In this document: positions 25,361 to 36,700 of the stretch, one piece after another
Numbering within the stretch: position 1 is the stretch's first letter
How the letters are laid out: each line of letters starts with the position of its first letter
Source of the DNA: Bacteroidales bacterium
GTDB lineage: Bacteria > Bacteroidota > Bacteroidia > Bacteroidales > VadinHA17
Length of the DNA stretch: 50,618 bases
Direction of reading: 5' to 3'
Assembly (NCBI GenBank): GCA_021738535.1
Contig: JAIPBU010000028.1
Location: 1 to 50,618, forward strand
The notes under the pieces: generated by a model
Database searches by the model: none
What the model saw: the letters and a program-made list of their open reading frames with translations, nothing else
What the model was told of the DNA's origin: nothing
Program-made: the position numbers and the translations under genes

Positions 25361-26665
25361 ATGAGCAGGATAGTAGCAATTGTAGGAAGACCAAATGTTG
25401 GTAAATCAACCCTTTTTAACAGGATGACCGAAACGAGGGATGCCATCGTGGACCAGGTCAGCGGGGTTACACGTGACCGACACTACGGAAGTGTCAAATG
25501 GAATGGGCAGACCTTTTCGGTTATTGACACCGGGGGTTATGTTCACCAGTCTGATGATATTTTTGAGAGTGAGATAAACAGGCAGGTTGAAATAGCCATT
25601 GAAGAAGCTTCTGTCATACTGTTTATGGTAGATGTCGCAACGGGACTGACAGACCTGGATGCATCGGTTGCAAATATGTTAAGACGTTCTGACAGGGAAA
25701 TAATAACGGTTGTTAACAAGGTTGACAACAACAGCCGTCTGTTGGATGCTACTGAATTCTACAGCCTGGGATTAGGTGAATACCAGGCCGTATCATCAAT
25801 AAACGGCTCAGGCACGGGTGAACTTCTCGACAGGATAGTAAGCTTACTACCCGCTGAGGAGCCGGTTCCCGATCCGGATATACCAAGGATATCAGTGGTA
25901 GGCAGACCGAACGTTGGAAAATCCACCCTGCTAAATACCCTAACAGGTGAAAACAGGAATATTGTTACACCTATTGCAGGTACTACAAGAGATTCGGTAT
26001 TTATCCGTTACAACAAATTCGGGTATGATATGCTGCTTACTGACACAGCAGGCCTCAGAAGACGGTCCAGGGTTTCAGAAAATGTGGAGTTTTACTCCAC
26101 CCTCAGATCTGTCAGGGCAATAGAGAACTCCGATGTTTGCCTTCTGATGATCGATGCAACACTTGGTCTTGAATCACAGGATCTGAATATTATGAATATG
26201 ATCCTCAGCAACAACAAGGGACTGGTAGTACTGGTGAACAAGTGGGACCTGGCTGAAAAGGATTCAATGTCAGCAAGGCGAATGGAGCAATATATCAGGC
26301 AAAAAACCTCTCCGTTTGTGGATTATCCCTTAATCTTTATTTCTGCAATGAACAAACAGAGGGTGCACAGGATGGTTAAAGAAGCCTTACAGGTGCATGA
26401 AAACAGGAAAAGGAAAATACCCACATCTGCACTTAACAACTACCTGCTGCCAATCATTGAAAAGAACCCCCCACCATCATTCAAAGGCAAGTATATTAAG
26501 ATAAAATACATAAGCCAGCTTCCCGTTTATTATCCTTCGTTTGCATTTTTCTGCAATTTACCACAGTATGTAAAGGAGCCATACAGGAGGTTCCTTGAAA
26601 ACAGGCTAAGGGAGAATTTTGATTTTTGTGGGGTGCCCCTCAAACTATTTTTCAGAAAAAAATAA
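25361..26665 (+). CDS. der: Ribosome biogenesis GTPase Der
   Basis: Essential double GTPase for 50S ribosome assembly. The 434 residues contain two GTP-binding domains in tandem (GRPNVGKSTLF near residue 8 and GRPNVGKSTLL near 181), each with DT(G/A)G and N-K-x-D motifs (NKVD, NKWD). A C-terminal KH-like domain follows (LPVYYPSFAFFCN, FDFCGVPLKLFFRKK). Gene order rluB-era-der indicates co-transcription. Length is normal. Confidence 0.96.
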   Translation: MSRIVAIVGRPNVGKSTLFNRMTETRDAIVDQVSGVTRDRHYGSVKWNGQTFSVIDTGGYVHQSDDIFESEINRQVEIAIEEASVILFMVDVATGLTDLDASVANMLRRSDREIITVVNKVDNNSRLLDATEFYSLGLGEYQAVSSINGSGTGELLDRIVSLLPAEEPVPDPDIPRISVVGRPNVGKSTLLNTLTGENRNIVTPIAGTTRDSVFIRYNKFGYDMLLTDTAGLRRRSRVSENVEFYSTLRSVRAIENSDVCLLMIDATLGLESQDLNIMNMILSNNKGLVVLVNKWDLAEKDSMSARRMEQYIRQKTSPFVDYPLIFISAMNKQRVHRMVKEALQVHENRKRKIPTSALNNYLLPIIEKNPPPSFKGKYIKIKYISQLPVYYPSFAFFCNLPQYVKEPYRRFLENRLRENFDFCGVPLKLFFRKK

Positions 26666-26699
26666 TTATTTTGGTGTACTTTTTGATGAAGGTTATGAT

Positions 26700-27233
26700 A
26701 TGAAATACTTATTACCAACGGTATTTTTTCTTTTCGCCCTTATCCTTCTGAGCACATCATGTGAGAAGATAAGGCAGCTGCCACCTGAGCCGGTTATTGA
26801 GTTCAGGCAGTTCTCAATGTATGATTCAATAGATCCACTGGGAAATAATTCAAAGGTGGGAATACTTGAATTTTACTTTGAAGATGGTGATGGCGACCTT
26901 GGCTTAGAAGAGGGTACGGACGATGAAAATGATACTGTCAATTTGTTTTTTACACTTTACAGGAAAACTGACGGCGTATTCACGGAAGTAACGACTGAAG
27001 ATGATGATCCCAACTATCCGTCAGGATACAGAATTCCCTACCTTGAGAGGGAGGGACAGAATAAAGTATTGCAGGGTACAGCCGAGATCACGTTTTTCTA
27101 TTTCTTTTATGATCCTGCGGACACTATCAGATATGACTTCTATATTAAGGACCGTGCGGGTAATGAAAGTAACGTGGAAACTACCTGCGAGATACCCTTC
27201 AGCCTTGAAGGCAAGTGCATAACGGAAGAATAA
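26700..27233 (+). CDS. Small lipoprotein of unknown function
   Basis: A 177-residue exported protein with a lipoprotein signal (MKYLLPTVFFLFALILLSTSC, lipid-modified Cys at residue 21). The mature part has two acidic strands (YFEDGDGDLGLEEG) and a DPADTIRYDFYIKDRAGNES segment, typical of Bacteroidota surface or periplasmic lipoproteins of beta-sandwich type. I do not recognise the family. The start was placed at 26700 because an upstream in-frame TTG lies inside der and the ATG gives a proper signal. It begins 34 bp after der and converges with the next operon 9 bp later. Confidence 0.75.
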   Translation: MKYLLPTVFFLFALILLSTSCEKIRQLPPEPVIEFRQFSMYDSIDPLGNNSKVGILEFYFEDGDGDLGLEEGTDDENDTVNLFFTLYRKTDGVFTEVTTEDDDPNYPSGYRIPYLEREGQNKVLQGTAEITFFYFFYDPADTIRYDFYIKDRAGNESNVETTCEIPFSLEGKCITEE

Positions 27234-27242
27234 GAAAGTAGG

Positions 27243-30200
27243 CTATACTTTGATTGCCATGAGCAGAACATCATCCACCTGCTCTTCATCACCCTTCCAT
27301 TTATCAAAATAATCAGCTATTTCTTTTTCCTGCTCAGCCATATCAAGATCTTTAATATTCTCGATAAGCCTTTTTAATCTTACTATCTTCAGTTTTTTTC
27401 CGTCAGGGCCTCCAAACTGGTCAGGATAACCATCTGAAAATATATACACGATATCATCTTCCCTAAGGTAATATTCCTGGTCGTCAAAGAATTTTTCACC
27501 CATAAATTCTCCGCCTACGGAGTGCTTATTTCCCCTGATATAATATTGTTCGCCATCCATTACAATAATTACGGGCCTGAGGGCTGAAGCAAACCTGAGC
27601 AGGCGTGTTTTTGGGTTATATTCACACACAACCATATCCATACCGTCATTTGATGTATCATCCCCGGTCTGGTTCAGGGTTGTTGTAATTTCTTTGTCGA
27701 GGGTTTTGAGGACTTCCGAGGGTCGTGTTATTTCCTTCCGCCCCACTATTTCCTGCAGTAGTGCAGAGCCAATCATTGACATAAAGGCCCCCGGTACTCC
27801 ATGTCCTGTTGAGTCAGCGCATACAATAATAATTTTCTCATCACTGACTACATCAAACCAGTAGAAATCACCGCTCACAATATCCCTTGGCCTGTAGAAC
27901 ACAAAAGATCCCCGGAACTGTTCCGACAGCCTGCTGACGGGAGGAAGTAAACTGGCCTGTATCCGCTGGGCATAATTTATACTGTCGGTTATTTCCCTGT
28001 TCTGGGTTTCTATTTCTTCTTTTTGTTTTACTACTTCATCAGTTCTTTTTCCAAGCTCGTCTTCAAGGTACCTGTTTTTCCTGGCCTGTGCTCTTTCTCT
28101 GACCTTTATAATGACCATCATAAGAGCCATAAGGAGTATAGCCGAACCAGTAATAAACCACCAGGTCTGCCAGTAAGGCTTACTGATATTTATTCTGAAG
28201 CTTTTTATATTATTGTTTGTCAGACCTGAAGAGGTATATGCCAGGACATTGAACCTGTACCTGCCATCGCCCAGCCGGTAGGTAGCGTTACGGCTATAAG
28301 TGGGATCAGACCATTTCGTGTCGTATCCTTCCATACTGTAACTGTAATATACTTTTTCAGGATCAGAATAATTAAGTCCGACAAAACCAATTGAAACATT
28401 ATAATCAGGGCTGTAAGGGAGATTATATACTTCCTTCAGTGGCATTTCTTCCCCGTTAATTCTCACTGACAGTATATTTGTCCTGGGTGGATTTTTCTTT
28501 GATTTATCCTTCTCAGGATCATATACCATGAAGCCCTCAGTTGTACCTATAAGTATATGTCCGTCTGATGTTTCACAGATAGCATTATCGTTGCAATCGG
28601 CGCCGGTGCTGAATACATCAACATAGGTTCTTATGACATCAAGTGACTGGTCGTAAACTGAGACTCCTCTCTGGTGTCCTACCCATATATTACTCCTGGA
28701 ATCGCACAATAAACTGTAGCAAAAGTCAGACAGCAATCCGCTGCGGGAGTTTATGCTCCATGCCGAATCTTTTTCAAAACAGAAGACCCCGGCACCCTTT
28801 GTAGCTCCCCATATTCTACTGAATTTACCGATATCAAAGGACTGGAAAACATTTCGCACTCCTCCTGTAACTGATACTTTTCCTGCAATTACTCCCTTTT
28901 CAGGATGCAGGTAATACAAGCGGCTGCCTTCAGTAGCTATCAGTACATTCCCCTGCTCGCCAGGAATAAGCTGGTTAATACTATTATGCGGTAGTTTTTC
29001 TGCGGTAGTATACCTTTTACTGCTACCGGTTTGCTTATTTATAATTATTACTCCACTGCGTGTCCCCAGCCATATATAATCACCCTCGTCCAGTATATCC
29101 GTGATATAGTTTTCCAGGTTATTCCCTGACCTGAAAAAAACTTCTGACTCTCCCCTGCTGCCGCGCCAATAGACCCCCTTACCTTCGGTGCCTATATACA
29201 TTGAGCCATCATCGTTAATATAATAATCAGAGATCATGGCCGATGACACAACTGAACTAAGATCTGTGTAGTTGATAACCTCCCCTTCATCCGCGTCAAA
29301 AGTATAAAAACCTGAACCTGTACCTGCAAATGCCAAGTTATTATATTCGCCTACATATATTATATTATTTTCATTTTTACCCTGTCCGGGAGTATAAAAC
29401 TTATAGGCATCTGAGCTAAGCACGGAGACCCCATCACCAAAGAGTCCAATCCAGATGTTTCCCCAGCTATCCTGGTAGCTGGTCCTTATATCATTCCCTT
29501 TTAATCCCGAAGGGACAGCCAGTACTTCATACGAATCCACCATGGAAGTCTCCCGGTCGGTAACAGTCTTAATTATCCCGTTCCCAAATGTTGATATCCA
29601 GAGTGTCCCTGCGTTATCTGTCATAAGTGATTGTATCCTCGACCTGTTAAAGAGATCGTCATCGGAAATCCTGCTAATATTTATACTGTCATTTTCAATG
29701 GCTGCAAGGTATATCCCGTTATCCTCCGTAGCCAGGTAATAAGAGTTTATGGCAGCTGCCGGTTCAATATCCTGAACCATATAGTAATCCAGTTCATCTG
29801 ATCTTGTTATCACCTCAAGCTCATTGTCGCTGTAAGCACACAGGGAAACCCCGTTTTGTGTGCCCAGGATAAGCCTTTCATCATTGATAAACCCTGCACA
29901 ATAAAGAAACTCCTCCACGGGGTTTATTATCTTAAGGCTTTCTTCCGGTTTACCGGGGTCAAAGCTGTATATTCCCTTACTCTGGGTAATAATAAATATA
30001 TTTGAATCAGGGCCCTGGACAATATCATTAATCCTGACAGCATCTATACCCGGTATTTTCCGAAGTGCAGGCCCTGAGGTATAATGGACTGTTCCGTCAT
30101 TAAAGCCAAAGTATATTTTACCTTCCGGATCCTCGAAGGAGCACATAGGGAACGTGGTCTCCAGTGAGTCCGATACATATTCCATGTGAAAATTAAAACC

Positions 30201-30398
30201 ATCAAAGCGGCACAGGCCTTTACCTGTTCCCAGCCATATGAATCCATTTTGATCCTGGTTAATGGTATAAATAAAAAGATTCGGCAAACCATCATTTATC
30301 CCGTAATTATTAAACTGGTAAGTCTGTGAGTAAGTAAGAACGGTAAAAGACATCAGAGCTGCTACTACCGTACTTCTCCTGAATAATTTGCGAATCAT
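27243..30398 (-). CDS. Beta-propeller sensor with SpoIIE/PP2C serine phosphatase
   Basis: A 1051-residue membrane signalling protein. An N-terminal signal (residues about 1-25) leads to a two-component-regulator-type beta-propeller (about 30-640, repeats such as DQNGFIWLGTGKGLCRFDG and DSWGNIWIGLFGDGV), then a Y_Y_Y-like domain (about 660-740). One membrane helix (about 747-766), a coiled coil (about 770-806) and a cytoplasmic SpoIIE/PP2C phosphatase (809-1051) follow. The phosphatase motifs RPRDIVSGDFYWFD, CADSTGHGVPGAF and FSDGYPDQFGG carry the metal-binding Asp residues. It is last in the five-gene surface operon, so it may sense the state of the exported adhesin; that is inference. Confidence 0.88.
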   Translation of the reverse strand: MIRKLFRRSTVVAALMSFTVLTYSQTYQFNNYGINDGLPNLFIYTINQDQNGFIWLGTGKGLCRFDGFNFHMEYVSDSLETTFPMCSFEDPEGKIYFGFNDGTVHYTSGPALRKIPGIDAVRINDIVQGPDSNIFIITQSKGIYSFDPGKPEESLKIINPVEEFLYCAGFINDERLILGTQNGVSLCAYSDNELEVITRSDELDYYMVQDIEPAAAINSYYLATEDNGIYLAAIENDSINISRISDDDLFNRSRIQSLMTDNAGTLWISTFGNGIIKTVTDRETSMVDSYEVLAVPSGLKGNDIRTSYQDSWGNIWIGLFGDGVSVLSSDAYKFYTPGQGKNENNIIYVGEYNNLAFAGTGSGFYTFDADEGEVINYTDLSSVVSSAMISDYYINDDGSMYIGTEGKGVYWRGSRGESEVFFRSGNNLENYITDILDEGDYIWLGTRSGVIIINKQTGSSKRYTTAEKLPHNSINQLIPGEQGNVLIATEGSRLYYLHPEKGVIAGKVSVTGGVRNVFQSFDIGKFSRIWGATKGAGVFCFEKDSAWSINSRSGLLSDFCYSLLCDSRSNIWVGHQRGVSVYDQSLDVIRTYVDVFSTGADCNDNAICETSDGHILIGTTEGFMVYDPEKDKSKKNPPRTNILSVRINGEEMPLKEVYNLPYSPDYNVSIGFVGLNYSDPEKVYYSYSMEGYDTKWSDPTYSRNATYRLGDGRYRFNVLAYTSSGLTNNNIKSFRINISKPYWQTWWFITGSAILLMALMMVIIKVRERAQARKNRYLEDELGKRTDEVVKQKEEIETQNREITDSINYAQRIQASLLPPVSRLSEQFRGSFVFYRPRDIVSGDFYWFDVVSDEKIIIVCADSTGHGVPGAFMSMIGSALLQEIVGRKEITRPSEVLKTLDKEITTTLNQTGDDTSNDGMDMVVCEYNPKTRLLRFASALRPVIIVMDGEQYYIRGNKHSVGGEFMGEKFFDDQEYYLREDDIVYIFSDGYPDQFGGPDGKKLKIVRLKRLIENIKDLDMAEQEKEIADYFDKWKGDEEQVDDVLLMAIKV

Positions 30399-30402
30399 TA
30401 AG

Positions 30403-31389
30403 CTACTGTTTTTCTATTTTCCTTACATTTATGCTGGGGTCATAGACCGGGACACCTCCAATGGGTACGGTAAAAAACTCCAGGTATTCACCATACTGGT
30501 TTTCAACTGAAATAACAACATTATTATTTCTGACCAGCGGGTCTTTTCTTTTTATAAACTGGAAATCGAGTGATGAGTTAATCTCTTCTTCAATAATTTT
30601 GACCTTACTATCGGCCCAGTGATCTTCACCCGAAATCTTTGCCAGTAATCCCCTTCTTACGCGCGATACAACCCTGATATATCCGTCATTGTCCCAGTCA
30701 AAATTAACCTGTTTCACGAAAATTGTAGCAGTATCTATGAAGGGATAAATATGAGAAACATTATCAGTAGTGTTCCACATCCTGAATGAATACTCATATG
30801 TAAAAGCATTACCATCTTCAATTGCAACGTTTTCATCAGCTTCGGAGCTTAAATAATAACGATACAGGTTACCATCATCGCCTGATATGCCTTCACAAAT
30901 GATCTTAAATATATACCCGTCGAACTCCTCCCTCAGTTCTCCCTCTGTAGGATTAAAGGGACCAAAGGTATACCATTTATCGTCATAGCGGTTATCCATA
31001 CCAAAGACTTTTGTTGCCAGCATAGTTCCACTCTTATAAGCACCGGTTGGTTGTACGCCCCTGGCATCTTCGTTGCTCCATGCTCCTTCACCCCCGAATA
31101 TCTCGTATGACATTCTTGTATCCCAGACACCATTTATCTCATCAACATCACCGCCAATATCAGGATCATATACCCTGATGTAAAAAGGCTGGTTGTAAGA
31201 GGAGGGAATTTTAAAAAAGAAGGTCTGTGAAAAGTCGTCATCTCCCCATGATGTTTCACCATCAGAGCCAAAGGTCATGAGGTATGGTATATTTTCATCA
31301 CTGGCCGGTACAGGCTGTGCAAAAGATATACAATTACCAGCCAGCAAAACCGACAAGATCATCATCAATATTTTTCTACCATAGCTCAT
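30403..31389 (-). CDS. Exported protein of unknown function in the T9SS operon
   Basis: A 328-residue exported protein; signal peptide MSYGRKILMMILSVLLAGNCISFAQ. The mature part is acidic and beta-rich (IRVYDPDIGGDVDEINGVWDTRMSYEIFGGEGAW, many Asp, Tyr and Trp). I do not recognise a domain; it resembles a beta-sandwich, possibly carbohydrate-interacting, but that is a guess. The ATG at 31389 is chosen because the only upstream in-frame start is a TTG that overlaps the previous gene. It lies 22 bp after the PKD gene and 4 bp before the SpoIIE gene. Confidence 0.75.
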   Translation of the reverse strand: MSYGRKILMMILSVLLAGNCISFAQPVPASDENIPYLMTFGSDGETSWGDDDFSQTFFFKIPSSYNQPFYIRVYDPDIGGDVDEINGVWDTRMSYEIFGGEGAWSNEDARGVQPTGAYKSGTMLATKVFGMDNRYDDKWYTFGPFNPTEGELREEFDGYIFKIICEGISGDDGNLYRYYLSSEADENVAIEDGNAFTYEYSFRMWNTTDNVSHIYPFIDTATIFVKQVNFDWDNDGYIRVVSRVRRGLLAKISGEDHWADSKVKIIEEEINSSLDFQFIKRKDPLVRNNNVVISVENQYGEYLEFFTVPIGGVPVYDPSINVRKIEKQ

Positions 31390-31411
31390 AATCAGTGCAA
31401 AAATAGCATAA

Positions 31412-32854
31412 TTAGTCAAATCCTCTTTCCTCTACAACTATATATTTATGTACGCATGTCCTGTCAATATTACCTTCCTCATCGGGATGTGAACTAATTA
31501 TCAATTGTACATTATAAATCCCTTCCCTGAAATATGTTTTTTCCGTTTTCAAACCGGTATCGGCACTACCGTCATCGAAATTCCAGTAATACTCTGCAAT
31601 ATCCCAGCCGGGCAAATAGGTATAAGCGGCATCCATCTCAATTGGTTCACCTGTATAGCAGGTATCAGGAGAAGTAATAAAACCCTGGACTGTGCGCTTA
31701 ATCTCAAGAAGGTAAGAAACTTCATTCTCTTTCACTTCACCGGTAAGTTCATCAATAACATTTAACTTTACAAGATATGTCCCGGGTTCTTCGAAACAAT
31801 GAACAGCCCTTACCCCGTTAGCTTTAGTCCCATCATCAAAATCCCATTCGTACCTGAAGGGTATGGAATCAAATTTTTCAGACTCCCCTTCGATAAACTC
31901 ATAACAAAAACTATCATATATGATACTATCACAATTACTCATCCTTTTCAGGTCTGATATGTACTTATAAATATCATCCGTTCTGTCCCTGTTAGAGGCA
32001 AAATAACCTTCTGTTCCTGTTTCTTCTTTAATAAGCCCGAAGTCGTCAGCCTCCGAGTTAATTGGTTCGGGCATTAAAACGGGTGCCGACCATTCACTCC
32101 CATGCATCCTGGAGCTGTACAGGTCAAGACCACCCTTACCACCGGGCCTGTCAGATGCAAAAAGCAGCTCATTTGCCGGGGTAAAGAAGGGATACAATTC
32201 TGATGAAGAAGAGTTTATTATCCTGCCAGGGTTTTCAGGTTCACTCCAGCCGTCTCCTTCCTTCCGGCACATCCAGATATCTGAACCTCCCTGTCCGCCG
32301 GGTATATCAGAGGCAAAGAACAGGTATTTCCCGTCGTTACTGATAAAAGGGTGTCCTACATTCCACAGCGGGTCATTATATTCAAATGGCACGGGGTCGG
32401 ACCACCCACCGGGAACTTTTTCGACAATGTAAATTCCGCTTCTGTTTTCAAAGCCTCTTTTAAATGCTCTCTTACCGGTTTCAACATCGCCGGTAAAATA
32501 CAGCTCGCTTCCATCAGGACTGAAACAAAAGGGCCCCCTGGTAAAAAATGACTTCAGGTCGTCTGAATAAATGGCAGCATTACCCCATTCAAGGCTGTCA
32601 CGGTGCGGTGCATAGAATATATTATATACCCGGTCATTATCAAAGGTCTTATTATTAACTATCCCGGATATACGCCTGTCTGAACAAAAAACAATACCCC
32701 CGGAAATCAGCACGGGTGTCATTTCATTATACTGCCTTGTATTGATATTGAGCTTGTGAACCTTCATCATTTCATCATCCTGTGCCATTATACCTGTAAG
32801 AGGTACAAGAAGGAACAGAACAATTATATATCCACAATAATATCTCTTCATCAT
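31412..32854 (-). CDS. PD40/PKD-domain protein in the T9SS operon
   Basis: A 480-residue exported protein with signal peptide (IIVLFLLVPLTGIMAQ, cleaved near 25). The N-terminal half has TolB-like PD40 strands (SPDGSELYFTGD, SNDGKYLFFASDIPGGQGGSD, FFTPANELLFASDRPGGKGG). The C-terminal half has two PKD beta-sandwich domains (YEWDFDDGTKA, YYWNFDDGSAD). This resembles PorE-type T9SS accessory proteins but lacks the C-terminal OmpA domain that anchors them to peptidoglycan. A TAATG junction links its start to the stop of porP. A peptidoglycan or adhesin contact role is inference. Confidence 0.8.
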   Translation of the reverse strand: MMKRYYCGYIIVLFLLVPLTGIMAQDDEMMKVHKLNINTRQYNEMTPVLISGGIVFCSDRRISGIVNNKTFDNDRVYNIFYAPHRDSLEWGNAAIYSDDLKSFFTRGPFCFSPDGSELYFTGDVETGKRAFKRGFENRSGIYIVEKVPGGWSDPVPFEYNDPLWNVGHPFISNDGKYLFFASDIPGGQGGSDIWMCRKEGDGWSEPENPGRIINSSSSELYPFFTPANELLFASDRPGGKGGLDLYSSRMHGSEWSAPVLMPEPINSEADDFGLIKEETGTEGYFASNRDRTDDIYKYISDLKRMSNCDSIIYDSFCYEFIEGESEKFDSIPFRYEWDFDDGTKANGVRAVHCFEEPGTYLVKLNVIDELTGEVKENEVSYLLEIKRTVQGFITSPDTCYTGEPIEMDAAYTYLPGWDIAEYYWNFDDGSADTGLKTEKTYFREGIYNVQLIISSHPDEEGNIDRTCVHKYIVVEERGFD

Positions 32855-33783
32855 TAAAAATACCTTGGATTTGATGCACTCACTTTCTTACCAAATTCGA
32901 ATCTCAACGCTATCTCATGCGTCCCTCCCACAAACGTACTCAGTGTCCCCATATTATACTCGTAGGCATAACCCAGCTTAAGCTGCTGGCTTAGCTGCAG
33001 TTCAACTATGCCTACCAGCACTTCTTCTCCCAGGCGCCATGAAGCACCCAGCCAGAGGAAATTTGCTATAATAAAATTACCATTTATATCTACCAGTAAG
33101 GGATTATTAATTGAATACCTTACAAGCGCTGACGGTTTAAACCTGAATGCATCAGCAAAGGTCACCAGCCCTCCTGCGGTACCCATGAAATAATAATTCT
33201 CATAATCATGATAGAATTCATAACCACTATCGTTGCTGTTTTCCCTGTAACTGAACATCTCGGGCACAGCCACACCGGCAAAAAAGACATCGGAGTTGTA
33301 ATAAACACCTGCTCCTACATTAGGAAGTGTATACGCGGTAACAGCATTTGTGAAAGCAGGGTCATTGGGGACTACTGTGGTTATACTGCTGTAATCATTA
33401 TTCAGCATGTCCACTCCGGCTTTTAATCCCAGCGACCACCGGCCGTTTTTCGTTTTTATATGAAAAGCATAACTTGCAAATACACTTGCTTTTGATGTTA
33501 CGCCGTAGCTCTGGTAATGTGACATTATACCCAGAGCCACCCTGTCATTTTTCAATGGAGAGTGCAGGGAGAAAGTACCCATGGAAGGGGCTCCTTCCAT
33601 GTTAATGGATTTCCGGCGCAGCGAAACGGATGCTGTAAGAGCCTCCCTTGTTCCGGTATAGGCGGGATTAATTACAAGCCCGTCAAGAAGATACTGGCTG
33701 TATACAGGATAGTTCTGTGCCCTGAGGTTGTCAGCCGCAGAAAATAATAAAATCGATATACTTAATATAACCAGTTTCCTCAT
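32854..33783 (-). CDS. PorP/SprF-family type IX secretion outer-membrane protein
   Basis: A 309-residue outer-membrane beta-barrel protein of the PorP/SprF family. It has a signal peptide (ILLFSAADNLRAQ) and the family start 'YPVYSQYLLDGLVINPAYTGTR'. Several amphipathic strands follow (GRWSLGLKAGVDML, ALGIMSHYQSYGVTS), ending FVGGTHEIALRFEFGKK. SprF-like proteins are known to be needed for export or surface tethering of partner adhesins with type B sorting signals. Here the adhesin gene directly precedes it with no gap (stop then ATG), consistent with such a pair. Confidence 0.92.
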   Translation of the reverse strand: MRKLVILSISILLFSAADNLRAQNYPVYSQYLLDGLVINPAYTGTREALTASVSLRRKSINMEGAPSMGTFSLHSPLKNDRVALGIMSHYQSYGVTSKASVFASYAFHIKTKNGRWSLGLKAGVDMLNNDYSSITTVVPNDPAFTNAVTAYTLPNVGAGVYYNSDVFFAGVAVPEMFSYRENSNDSGYEFYHDYENYYFMGTAGGLVTFADAFRFKPSALVRYSINNPLLVDINGNFIIANFLWLGASWRLGEEVLVGIVELQLSQQLKLGYAYEYNMGTLSTFVGGTHEIALRFEFGKKVSASNPRYF

Positions 33784-36700
33784 TTACCTTTTTATCACAA
33801 CAAAACCACTTAATTGCACCTTAACAGGTGAAGTTATCGAAAGATAATAATAATATGTTCCCTCGGGTAATACTTTACCATCATCACTTAATCCCTGCCA
33901 GTCATTCTGGTAACTCTGACCGCTGCTGCGATAAACCACAACCCCTGCACGGTTGGTTATCATCAGCGTGTTATCTGTATTCTCTATACCTTCAATATAA
34001 AATACCTGGTTTCGGGCAAAAGTGCTGTTGGGCGCAAAACCGTTGGGGATCATTATAGTTTTTACAGTTATTTTCAGTTCATCCTCATTTAAAGCACATA
34101 TTTCACCATTAGACACGGTCCATCTCAGTACATTTTCCCCGTCTGCCAGGTTACTGATAGTTGCCCCGGCAATATCAGCACCGGGATCAAACTCAAGGTC
34201 ATTCGGGCTGTTAATAACAGTCCATTCACCTGCTCCAACAAGTGGTTCCTGAGCCTGAAGCACAAATTCATAGTCATAAGGAGCCAGCACGGTGTCATTT
34301 CCTGCAATTGCCGGTGACGGTTCTTCCCAGAAAGTAATGTCCACTCCTGCTGAATCAACGCACTGCCAGTTTGTTTCCTTCCACCAGAAAGTATGGGTAC
34401 CATAGCTGTTTACCCTTACTTCGTTTGTGGGACTGGTATTATCGGCGGCCGTAGCCACAGCACCCGTAAAATTAAGCCACTGACCGGCACCAACGCTGGG
34501 ATTTGCCTCAAGGGTATAAATATCACCGCATACTTCATCATCACTACCTGCATCGGCCACGGGCACCTCATAAACCACTGCCTCCCTGTTTCCTGTCATT
34601 AATGTTGCCACGCAGCCATTAGCATCTGCTATTGTAGCAAAGGTATAATCGCTTGAATATTCAGGACTGTGGTTAAAAGTATAAGTTGAAGAAGATGCAC
34701 TGAAAGCCGGCAGATCAGCTGTGCCGTCATTAAGAACGATTGACCAGGGGGCTGCACCTGTTAGGGTCATATCCACAGCAACAGAGCTTCCTTTACAAAG
34801 AGTATCGAGAGCATAAGTAATATTACCCGTGGGAAGGTCATGTATACCGATGCTTATTACATTACTTGTATCCACGCAGCAATCAGACAGGCCTGTTTTC
34901 ACTATTCGCCGGTAATATTTGGGTGTTGTAAGAACAGGTGGCTGGTAATCGGCATTTGTATTTGAACCCCCGGCCGTTGACCATGATACATTATCATCAC
35001 TTTCCTGCCATATGTATGTATAGGTGCCGTTACCACCCAATGGATCAGATCCATCCAGCAAGGCAGGCTGGGTATTAAAACAGACCACCTGGTCAGAAGA
35101 TATTGTATTGTTTGTAATTAAGGGCAGTACAGTAATTTTCACAGAATTACTAAACGTTTCGCATTCACCTGAACTAAGCTTTCTCCTGAACCACGTATCC
35201 TGTGTCAGAGCTTCCGGGCTGTAATCAACCTGGTCATTAATCCCTGCTGCGGCTGACCAGCTAACCTGGTCTGCAGAGGATTGCCACTCATAAATATATA
35301 TACCATCGCCTCCCGCAGGTGCTTCTCCTTTCAATGCATTAGGAACCTGTCCGGAGCAGATTGTTGTATCAACATCACCTTCAATTGTGGAGATACTGTT
35401 ATTCAGTATTGCCGGGGTAACGTTTACCACTATCACATTACTGGTATCATCGCAGGCAGAAGAAATAATAATGCGCCTGTACCATGTTGTATCGACAAGA
35501 GCATCCGGCTGGTAATTTTGCTGATCAGCTCCGGCTATCAAAGACCATGAACCCGTGCGCGTACTGTCTTCCCAGATATAAGTATAATTGCTTCCGTCAC
35601 CACCCACCGGAGGATCGCCTGCGAGTTGAGCCGGAATCTCGTTTTCACATATTGACTGATCGGAACTGATATTATTATCTCCAATCACAGGCAGGCTTGT
35701 AAGCAATAACTGCGATGAGGAATCAACACAGCAGTCCAGGAGACCGGATTTTACAATTCTGCGATAATACTGGTCGCCCGGAAAATTAGGAGAGCCCTCA
35801 TCCGGGTTATAGTTTTTTGTATTGCTTGTACCTTCGGCAGGCACCCATATGCTTAAATCGGGGCTGCTGATCCATTCATACCTGTAGGTTCCGTCACCAT
35901 CCAGTGGGTCTGACCCTTCCAGGTCTGCAAAGAGCTCATCGGCACATATCAGCTGATCACCTGTTATTGTATTGTTTGTTATTGATGGCAGAACAGTGAC
36001 TTTTGTTATATTACTTGTATCAATACACCTGCCTGATTCAATTATTCTTGAGTAAAAAGTTGTGGTGTTCAGCACCGGTGGGTCATAGTCATTATTTTTA
36101 TTATCGCCGGCGGCCATTTGCCAGGTCTGTACATCAGTGCTGTCTATCCATGTATAGGTATAAACATTATTACCTCCGCCCGGTCCCGGGCCGTCAGGAA
36201 CGAGTAATTCAGGATCCTGGCTTTCGCAAATTATTGTATCATAACCAACCATGTTATCTGTAATAAGTGGCTGGACAATAAATGTAACAGGCTTACTGGT
36301 ATCTGAGATAGGTATGGTACTGTCATCGGTCACCACCCTCCTGAACTGTACAGTATCTGTTTCACTGGCTATGGGTACCAGGTCGCGTGTACTCCCGGAT
36401 CCTGCCACCAGTGACCAGCTGCTCTCTTCATCGCCTTTCCTTTCCCACCTGAAGGTATATGGTTCAGTACCTCCAACAGGCTCTGTTCCTGAAATCTCAA
36501 ATGGCACCTGGCCATAACATATAGAATCTACAGTCTCACCTGTATATGAAGATATTAATGAATTAAACAGGAAGCCGTTAAGCAGCATTTTCAGGTCTGT
36601 TCTTACAATGCCGTCTGCACCAGGGTTTGCATTGGATCCACTTCCTGTATCCCAGTTGAGTTGTCCTTCACTGCCACCGCTAACATCGGTCAGTACGCTG

